A stretch of 40,604 nucleotides of DNA from a virus. The stretch spans positions 1 to 40,604 of IMG/VR virus record IMGVR_UViG_3300031646_000004. One strand, given 5' to 3'. Below the pieces are notes generated by a model, which saw only the letters and a program-made list of their open reading frames with translations, ran no database searches and was not told where the DNA came from. Shown in pieces: positions 35,901 to 40,604 of the stretch (positions within the stretch are counted from its first letter, which is position 1; each line of letters opens with the position of its first letter). Position numbers and translations under genes: made by a program.

Positions 35901-36223
35901 ACCGCCAGGCCGGAATGATGCCACTGGTCAACGGAATGAGTGCTCGTCATCATGAGTTCTTTGCAGAACTTGGTGCAGCGCTCACTTCGGGACTGTCTAT
36001 CAGACCCCCCATAAACTCCACACAACATGGCGCATTGAAAAAACTAACTGCATGGCTGAGGCGCAACCAGCCGTTCACGGCAAAGGTTAATATAGATGAA
36101 GGCCGGGCAACCCGAATCCATCTGGCTCGCGACGAACTTCTACGCAGAGAAGAACTGCTACGACAGTCTCCCCAGTTGGAACGGTTAGCGCGAAATACGA
36201 CAAAGCAGGAACCATATGGCTGA
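32954..36223 (+). CDS. Large protein with VQEGT module and HExxH site (1089 residues)
   Basis: The first 130 residues form an alpha/beta domain (MRAILLATYYDDRVYFLIDK) not recognised. The VQEGT module follows at residues 133-177, then GLQSRR at 194. The rest contains a probable metallopeptidase: HHEFSHADHYMAMRADL, with H509-E-F-S-H513, and a late HHEFFAELGAALTSG near 995 that could add a ligand, although far away. The layout (N-terminal domain, module, short motif, cargo) is the same as in the gene at 39161. ATG overlaps the preceding stop as TGATG. I infer a cargo protein; the enzymatic role is not certain. Confidence 0.85.
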   Translation: MRAILLATYYDDRVYFLIDKEEDHDGAVVRPGQEPFFMDLFPYMMKVSGDKGWKEITNTKFHDFLWHGRDGALAKRWHRVFREHSIEPRKELLLSVPVVTNFPEHQKRKKASEKRGNRASEFKSLLAAGLHEKALGRGIGRAGRRLARGGSFDATARDADMDMIVQEGTPWERPALPGVPDSPRRMARRSRQQGLQSRRGDSDSGVERGWTRDGKGWREFHKNPDRYVDIDPKESRQIMDRKHRAVEKAYSGGEPIRTREEMLTALKKAHPGFADGEGSEFDGGVSNPSEMGPVEREVGYALLEHLRLNPNLQDANLQVHSFRTRDERDLPQVSFQADGWAMYEGGTLFDFDQNGELILKEDEKPTISIAYKSDTPLAENDHRRNHPDRNSPMAAQMQDGQRYWDQHLDANFSPRADPKRVGDASMDMMARRIYMSFMAELDEPHMMNSDYGWELDPTDNWNTPHTTRGHTDPRLGVHVGTPRPTRRKKKVRKQHEEATRHAASNVAHHEFSHADHYMAMRADLVKAIKKHVGEGGTTMEGLEDFIRTQLTSHMTDRQKRRALETVVSERLAKTLPKYVTHLNSEKTIAMIGLAAPQTLLGGSGSDSEVAELRAASRKSLEGLAEHLKQPIMGADGEPVLITDDIATFLNSHPMFTGSVVENLLDLDPTELHGTSDRDAALGEEAKVGDLLTRQHLLNVFGSEHAHRNAHGNAFAGDDISGGPQRTPLWAVDLDPTRSTGKYGGSYTQPLSGRSLITVSQHQFAVVGGVPTSAPVNDFIYTPDAFEIMLEHGTPEIQMHGLVAHPDGTHTEMLMQEGAIIPALDPDSTRILIDALTRSVGQIDRSWYKETLIRGDIPGKTLADMPSDKKPKLGKGRDVLPFLDEDLPADEVSGALDELVEHWMDKLTQDARHATGDQRDIGLKNISSYLEHVGRSAFHFDDLGEAEIDGIMDLIEDIGFEYELANGRIIKWAPYMGWIDQRPYRQAGMMPLVNGMSARHHEFFAELGAALTSGLSIRPPINSTQHGALKKLTAWLRRNQPFTAKVNIDEGRATRIHLARDELLRREELLRQSPQLERLARNTTKQEPYG
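33350..33484 (+). repeat. DADMDM/VQEGT module, copy 2 of 3
   Basis: Residues 133-177 of the 1089-residue protein. It reads KALGRGIGRAGRRLARGG, then SFDATARDADMDM, IVQEGTPWERPALP. The core DNA (33426-33479) is nearly identical to copy 1 with mostly synonymous third-base changes, which suggests selection on the protein. GLQSRR follows at residue 194. Confidence 0.9.
34460..34560 (+). other. HEFSH metallopeptidase-like site
   Basis: The codons for H509-E510-F511-S512-H513 are at 34478-34492, within ASNVAHHEFSHADHY. HExxH is the zinc-binding motif of many peptidases. A third ligand is not sure; the Glu of FFAELGAA near 995 is one candidate. Chance occurrence of HExxH is possible, but the helix context and the HHEFSHADH run support it. 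Confidence 0.55.
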
Positions 36224-36515
36224 CGAACGCTGGCGAGCCAGACGAGACGAATTGTTTGACGATGGCGACATCGAACAGAACGAAGATGAAAGTATCGACG
36301 AATTCATTGGTCGCCTACGAGAACTGGAAACGGGCACAGACCCTCACCACGAAGACCGGCACACTTTGCTCGAAGAAACCGTATTCGATATGAGTGTGTC
36401 AACACCTGATCGCGATTTCAGGGATACACAGGATGCCTCCCTGTGGGGGCTCCGTCATTCAATCGGCACCGAACCAACGGTTCGCAGAATACTGAGCAGG
36501 CACAATGGAAACTGA
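36216..36515 (+). CDS. Small acidic hypothetical protein, 99 residues
   Basis: Not recognised. The product is strongly acidic (DELFDDGDIEQNEDESIDEF) and helical, with a final basic tail (RHSIGTEPTVRRILSRHNGN). The ATG lies within the end of the preceding gene with an eight-base overlap (ATGGCTGA), and its end overlaps the next start by eleven bases. An acidic partner for a basic capsid or nucleic-acid-binding protein would fit the composition. No family seen. Confidence 0.6.
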   Translation: MADERWRARRDELFDDGDIEQNEDESIDEFIGRLRELETGTDPHHEDRHTLLEETVFDMSVSTPDRDFRDTQDASLWGLRHSIGTEPTVRRILSRHNGN

Positions 36516-37173
36516 ATCTGATTATCAGATTAAAGGACCGCAGGATATTCTGCTAGACCTTCCGCAGGAGCGGCTGACTTCCATCACTCGCGGTCGCGGC
36601 CCTCGTCGTGGAAATCTCGAACGACTCCTCCGTTACTGGAGGCCGATTATGAAAAAGCCTGGCGGGTTCACACGTTGCCGAGTCATCCTTGCCAACCATC
36701 CGGAGTTGTACCCGTTGGAACGCATCTGCGCGTGGCTTCACCATGAGACCACCGGTAAATGGCCCAACGAGGGATGCCATCATCCCGGCATGAAGAACTG
36801 CAAGGGGAAACTCCGGAAGGTGACGCCGGGGTGGACAGATGACGAGTGGGGAAAGCGGATGCGTAAACGCTTCAAGAAGCGCATCAAAAAAGGAAAGAAA
36901 GATGCTTTTGGCGATGAATTTGTTTATGAAGAAGATTTCTTCTTTGGAGATTTCCCAGAGGTCAAAGATTCACTGGGTGGTAGCAACTATAATCCAGTAG
37001 TAACCGATGCTGATTTTAAGCACGCTTCGGGTGTGCTTCGCGACTTCGTAGACATGGAACCCTCCTTCGTTTCCTATCTCAGAAATTACGAGAATTGGGA
37101 AATAGAAGGAGAAGATGAAGTCGGCAGTTTGATGAGTGTCAATTTCTCTCCTGGCGATTGCGGATGTGAGTAA
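36505..37173 (+). CDS. Conserved phage protein with Cys/His segment (222 residues)
   Basis: A recognisable phage protein without a known role. The core (about residues 30-110) is RGPRRGNLERLLRYWRP, IMKKPGGFTRCRVILANHP, then RICAWLHHETTGKWPNEG and CHHPGMKNC. Proteins with the same K-K-P-G-G-F and A-W-L-H-H-E-x-T-G-K-W-P-N-E pattern occur near capsid genes in actinobacterial phages, as I recall. The C-H-H-x4-N-C segment could bind zinc. The next part is very basic (KRMRKRFKKRIKKGKK), then acidic. The last residues are GDCGCE. Position in the large-protein operon suggests a structural or packaging role. Confidence 0.75.
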   Translation: METESDYQIKGPQDILLDLPQERLTSITRGRGPRRGNLERLLRYWRPIMKKPGGFTRCRVILANHPELYPLERICAWLHHETTGKWPNEGCHHPGMKNCKGKLRKVTPGWTDDEWGKRMRKRFKKRIKKGKKDAFGDEFVYEEDFFFGDFPEVKDSLGGSNYNPVVTDADFKHASGVLRDFVDMEPSFVSYLRNYENWEIEGEDEVGSLMSVNFSPGDCGCE

Positions 37174-39164
37174 TGGAACTTAGTTACACTTATACGAAAG
37201 ACGCCTCTTGTTGCCCTGGTGAAAATGTAACTATTACCATAAAGCGGGTTATTCTTGCTGACCTTTCTAAGCCGCGACCTTCAGGATTCATCTGTGGTCA
37301 TCGCGCAGACATCGAGTCGGTCATCAACTACAAGGCCCTGTCGAAGCGGAATGGGAACACTCGTCAATACAGCGTGAAGCGAGTCGGGCTGGTCGGCTCT
37401 AGTAGTCGACTGGGACAGTCGGTGCAGGCCGTTGGTTCCATGCTCACGCCCGGCAACGTCAGTCGGATTCGCAGCCCAGTGAGATCCAGGCTTTATTCGG
37501 CGCTCACCCCGGGTATGGGGAGTTTGCCGGGCCGTGGTATTCGTGGACGGGAGCGATCCTACCGATGCCCGGAGGGTTTCCAGTATGGAGGACGTTTTAC
37601 CGACTCCGAACTTTCCACTTGTGGCCAGCAGTTGTTCGACTTCCCCAGCATTCTTGGCGAAACCATTGCAGCCATCCGCCGTTCCGCACGAGGGACAGTG
37701 GGGGCGCAAGCACCTCAGTCGACAGCGTTGGGTCGAGGACGCGACATTCCTGGGCAAAGCGAGAGGCGTGATCCGAACAGGACTATCCCCCGGGTCGGTC
37801 CTGCCAACAAGCAACTCCAGAGGCAAAAAGTTCAACAGTTGATCCCCCAGATGGGTAAGCCAGACATCCAGGCTCATCGCATGATTCGTCGAGACGGGTT
37901 CGATTTGGAACCGGTTGTCACGCCAGCGGTACTGAGAACCATTCCTGACAACAGGGACATGGAGGGCGCGACCTACATGATGAGCATCGGGTCGGAAGGG
38001 ATTGGTGGAGAGGAACTCGGCCTTTTGTCAAATACCGGCGTCACCAACCTGACCTATGTGCGAGATGACGGTACGAGCGTGTCGATAGCCAAAGTTCGAG
38101 AACTCACCGTCGGTGAACGAAGGAAACTCGGTCGCACGGTCAACGCCGCAATGAAACGGGAAGCCGGAGATGACGAACTGTCCCGACTCCAGTATGTCTC
38201 CGAAGAGACGGGCGATGGCATCCAAGTGATTGAGGGCGGCAGCACTCGGGCACCTAAACCCACGGGGGCAGAGGCACTTAAACCGACGGCAGCAGGGGTA
38301 ACGGAACGCGCACCATCAAAGGCACCGGAACCCGAAGTACCAGAATCAGAGAAAATCACCAGCATCAACGAGGCGTTGGCTCACATTTCTCAAGGTGGGA
38401 ACCTGTCAGATATCGCCCCCTCCATTCTCGAAGAGGCTTTGCGAGAAAAGAACGCTTTGGAGGTAACCAAGAAACTGGTTACGACTCCGCAGAAACGGCA
38501 ATACGCTATTAGGAATTCGAAGAACGACTTTGAACACCTGCATGCTGCTTTTGCTTCCGAGATTCAACATCACTTAGGTCTCAGTTCTCCAGATGTTGCT
38601 TTTGTCGGCAAAGGAAACAAACGGCGTTACCTATTGCAAGACGCAGCCTCAACTCTAGAGGGTGGGATGATCGATAGGCGAAAGACAGTCAACAACGCAT
38701 CCCCGCGAGAGATGACGGCCATGTTGATCGCTGATATTGTAACCGGAATCAATAAGAGGTTGCCAACGTCCCTGTCGACGGTTAGTAATAAAGATAAAAC
38801 ACGGCTGGTTGCGGCAGACAACCCCTCAGATTTGGTTCCATTAGATAAACTTAAGATCAGAGAGGCTGCACAACGACGGATAGAAGAGATGCGTTCTCTT
38901 CAGCCGGACGGTTTGTATGGCAAATATTTCGATTCTCTCCAAGCAGCGCAACGAGGTCTCGTCCAACAGCAGTTGACTAAATTGATTCAACGTGCGGAAG
39001 AATATGACACAACTCTGTTCCGTCAAAGTCTCACTAGGAATGGCGAATTGACTCCCGCAGAAACGGCTCACCTTGCAATCATTGAAACTATCTTTGATAC
39101 TCGGCTCGGCATCTTGAGGAACAGCCTCAAACGCATTGTTGGTATGGTCGGAGGTTCAAAGTGA
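37173..39164 (+). CDS. Large structural-type protein with CPxG motif (663 residues)
   Basis: The first 20 residues include two adjacent Cys (CCPG). The CPxGx6FTDx3STC motif spans residues 132-150 (SYRCPEGFQYGGRFTD, LSTC). The middle (residues about 215-320) is compact, with MIRRDGFDLEPVVTPAVLRTIPDNRDMEGATYMM. A disordered Pro/Ala/Glu linker covers about 355-395. The last ~270 residues are helical, with SEIQHHLGLSSPDVAFVGKGNKRRYLLQDA, which is vaguely like the nucleotide-binding half of HipA-type kinases but without clear catalytic residues. The last stop overlaps the next GTG start. It shares the CPxG motif with the 2494-residue protein, so both may bind the same partner. Confidence 0.8.
   Translation: MELSYTYTKDASCCPGENVTITIKRVILADLSKPRPSGFICGHRADIESVINYKALSKRNGNTRQYSVKRVGLVGSSSRLGQSVQAVGSMLTPGNVSRIRSPVRSRLYSALTPGMGSLPGRGIRGRERSYRCPEGFQYGGRFTDSELSTCGQQLFDFPSILGETIAAIRRSARGTVGAQAPQSTALGRGRDIPGQSERRDPNRTIPRVGPANKQLQRQKVQQLIPQMGKPDIQAHRMIRRDGFDLEPVVTPAVLRTIPDNRDMEGATYMMSIGSEGIGGEELGLLSNTGVTNLTYVRDDGTSVSIAKVRELTVGERRKLGRTVNAAMKREAGDDELSRLQYVSEETGDGIQVIEGGSTRAPKPTGAEALKPTAAGVTERAPSKAPEPEVPESEKITSINEALAHISQGGNLSDIAPSILEEALREKNALEVTKKLVTTPQKRQYAIRNSKNDFEHLHAAFASEIQHHLGLSSPDVAFVGKGNKRRYLLQDAASTLEGGMIDRRKTVNNASPREMTAMLIADIVTGINKRLPTSLSTVSNKDKTRLVAADNPSDLVPLDKLKIREAAQRRIEEMRSLQPDGLYGKYFDSLQAAQRGLVQQQLTKLIQRAEEYDTTLFRQSLTRNGELTPAETAHLAIIETIFDTRLGILRNSLKRIVGMVGGSK
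37560..37622 (+). other. CPxGx6FTDx3STC motif, copy 2
   Basis: Cys132 and Cys150 with SYRCPEGFQYGGRFTD, then ELSTC. Identical spacing to copy 1 at 26025-26090, with C, P, G, FTD and STC all kept. The shared element recurs in two otherwise unlike proteins, as a targeting or docking tag would. Confidence 0.8.
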
Positions 39165-40604
39165 AGTATTACGCAGTAGCCACCGATACCGTCCGTAGTG
39201 AACCATTTGGTCTTGTTGTCAAAAACGGTTCAGGTTCCATTTGTTACGGATTTCATGCTGCGGGGTCAGAGTGGGCCGACCTGTACAACGCGGGCGAAAT
39301 CAAAACTTTCGAAGAGGGTTTGCCGCCAGATGTAGAACTGGGGCATTTCGGACGCCTTCATTTCGATGTCGAAGACATGCTGGAAAAGTCTCCCGAAACA
39401 ATTCCCACACCCGAAATGTTTGTTCTCGTTGAATCTGAGTGGTTGCCCAACAACTCGACCGGACTCGGGCTCACTCATGTTCCTCTCGTTGGCATTTCGA
39501 AGAAGTCGCGCCAACTCGCCCTTGACTACAAAGCGCATGCTTTTTTAACTGATTCGCGTCATTCCAGTACGCTTCTAAAGGCTCGCCTGTCTGGACGGAA
39601 CCTTGTCCCAGATAGTTCTTCTGTTCGTAGGACGGTCAGGGAACTGCTCCAGACCAAAGCACTTGTCAATACTAGGCATCTTCTTCGTCAAGGAGAGATG
39701 GAAACTAAAGCGTTGGGGCGGGCGATCGGCCAAGGGGCTCGCCGTGCCCGACGTATTGGTCAAGGGGCTGGACGTAGCGCTGCTGGGTTCGATGCCGATG
39801 CACGAGACGCTGATCTCGACATGCTCGTTCAGGAAGGCACCGTCTACGAGCGTCCCGCACTACCGGGTAAACCAAACCTTCCTGGCACTCCCAGCACAGC
39901 CCGTCGTACCCCCGCTGATCGCGACCGTTCGGCTAGGAGAATGCGGCAGGGTCTCAGTTCAAGCCGATCCGATGCCTACTACCAGCCGGACGATGATCCA
40001 GAGTACGAAAAAGAGTACGAACGCCAGTGGGACCGTTTCCGTAGTGCAATGCAGGACTACACATTGGACGAGTTGTCTGATGAACTTCCACAGGATGGTT
40101 GGAGCAAACTGCAAGATTTCACATCCACCCTCGACGAAGATGAACTGGATGCACAACTCAATAAACCGATCAAAGATCTCCCTGAAGAATGGCAGAAAGC
40201 CATTAGGGATCTCTCTGAGGCTGCCTTTAATGGCGATCCTGATGCACTCATGGAGATGGACGGGTTGCGTCGTGGTCCCGGGCCTCCTGATCCATATGAC
40301 GTAGCAAGAGACCGGCAAATGGACGACGACGCTAGCGGCGGCCTGCGCTCCTTCCGCGAATTTGATCGAAGCGTCCGCCGGAACGCACCTTATGGGACAC
40401 CAGAGGGTGATCGTGAACGCCGAGAGGACAGTGCGGAGTACAGAAGGATGCGCGACGCACTCATGTCCACTGATGGGTCGATGCCCGAGCGGTGGAGTGG
40501 CATGACCAGGGAAGAGGCAGTTGAAGAACTCCGACGACTTGGGAATGATGCTCGGGTACTTGGTACAGGGCCTGGGTCCACCTTTGGACAACTCAGATCT
40601 TTAG
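39161..40604 (+). CDS. Large protein with VQEGT module, 3' end beyond window (at least 481 residues)
   Basis: Starts with GTG at 39161, with GGAGG six bases upstream and a GTGA overlap with the preceding stop. The frame is open to the last base, and no stop is reached. The first ~170 residues are an alpha/beta domain (YYAVATDTVRSEPFGLVV) not recognised. The VQEGT module follows at residues 183-235, GLSSSR at 264 and GLRSFR at 394, with a charged helical stretch between them (EYEKEYERQWDRFRSAM). Its layout repeats the 1089-residue protein, so the two are likely to be related in function though their N-terminal domains look different. Cargo role is inferred. The remaining part must be read outside this window. 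Confidence 0.85.
   Translation, partial: MKYYAVATDTVRSEPFGLVVKNGSGSICYGFHAAGSEWADLYNAGEIKTFEEGLPPDVELGHFGRLHFDVEDMLEKSPETIPTPEMFVLVESEWLPNNSTGLGLTHVPLVGISKKSRQLALDYKAHAFLTDSRHSSTLLKARLSGRNLVPDSSSVRRTVRELLQTKALVNTRHLLRQGEMETKALGRAIGQGARRARRIGQGAGRSAAGFDADARDADLDMLVQEGTVYERPALPGKPNLPGTPSTARRTPADRDRSARRMRQGLSSSRSDAYYQPDDDPEYEKEYERQWDRFRSAMQDYTLDELSDELPQDGWSKLQDFTSTLDEDELDAQLNKPIKDLPEEWQKAIRDLSEAAFNGDPDALMEMDGLRRGPGPPDPYDVARDRQMDDDASGGLRSFREFDRSVRRNAPYGTPEGDRERREDSAEYRRMRDALMSTDGSMPERWSGMTREEAVEELRRLGNDARVLGTGPGSTFGQLRSL
39707..39865 (+). repeat. DADMDM/VQEGT module, copy 3 of 3 (diverged)
   Basis: Residues 183-235 of the partial protein. It reads KALGRAIGQGARRARRIG, then GFDADARDADLDM, LVQEGTVYERPALP. 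It differs from copies 1 and 2 at Met to Leu and Ile to Leu positions and in the residues after EGT, so it is an older or more divergent copy. GLSSSR follows at residue 264. Confidence 0.88.

Noticed and set aside
1-40604. CRISPR array, tRNA genes, integrase or attachment sites
   Set aside because: No regular spaced repeats, no cloverleaf-type sequence, and no recombinase motif were seen. Nearly every base is covered by coding sequence.

Overview
This window is part of the genome of a tailed double-stranded DNA phage (Caudoviricetes). A tail sheath gene followed by a tube-like gene points to a contractile-tail (myovirus-type) particle. Terminase, portal, HK97-type prohead protease and head-tail connector genes confirm the virus assignment. 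Base composition is moderately GC-rich by eye. Several conserved proteins (the portal/protease region, the 222-residue protein at 36505 and the C-terminal domain of the 571-residue protein) recall phages of Actinobacteria, but the host cannot be fixed from this sequence. No tRNA, CRISPR, integrase, insertion sequence or attachment site was seen, and the major capsid gene is not in the window.

The layout is two divergent, tightly packed transcription units that diverge from a 62-base gap at 12783-12844. The minus-strand unit (12782 down to 1) starts with the large terminase. It continues with a recombination/repair block (Rad52-like annealing protein, zinc-ribbon miniprotein, RecB/Cas4-like nuclease with four cysteines, HNH nuclease, RuvC-like resolvase), then a ParB-like / PAPS-reductase-like / ParB-like cassette. 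It ends with the neck and tail genes (connector, virion morphogenesis protein, tail protein, sheath, tube). Most junctions are ATGA, TGATG or TAATG overlaps, which suggests translational coupling.

The plus-strand unit (12845 to beyond 40604) encodes a two-helix membrane miniprotein, the portal, and about 25.5 kb of very large open frames: 2879, 571, 2494, 1089, 99, 222, 663 and at least 481 residues. The 2879-residue protein starts with a prohead protease domain of only about 190 residues. The large products are multidomain proteins of the kind called polyvalent proteins (Iyer, Aravind and colleagues, 2017). Recognisable or likely pieces are ParB-like, KTSC-like and ADP-ribosyltransferase-like domains and two HExxH metallopeptidase-like sites.

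The most notable signal is shared by four of these large proteins. A short motif, [GAS]-[FL]-x-S-x-R, recurs at least 19 times, mostly in charged linkers between domains. A longer module (KALGR..., then FDxxxRDADMDM, VQEGT and ERPAxP) occurs once in each of three genes, 34-55 residues before that protein's first short motif. A third motif, CPxGx6FTDx3STC, occurs with identical spacing in two genes. I infer that the large proteins are capsid-loaded cargo polyproteins that share a targeting module and are perhaps cut at the short motifs by the fused prohead protease. This is a hypothesis; the repeats themselves are directly visible.
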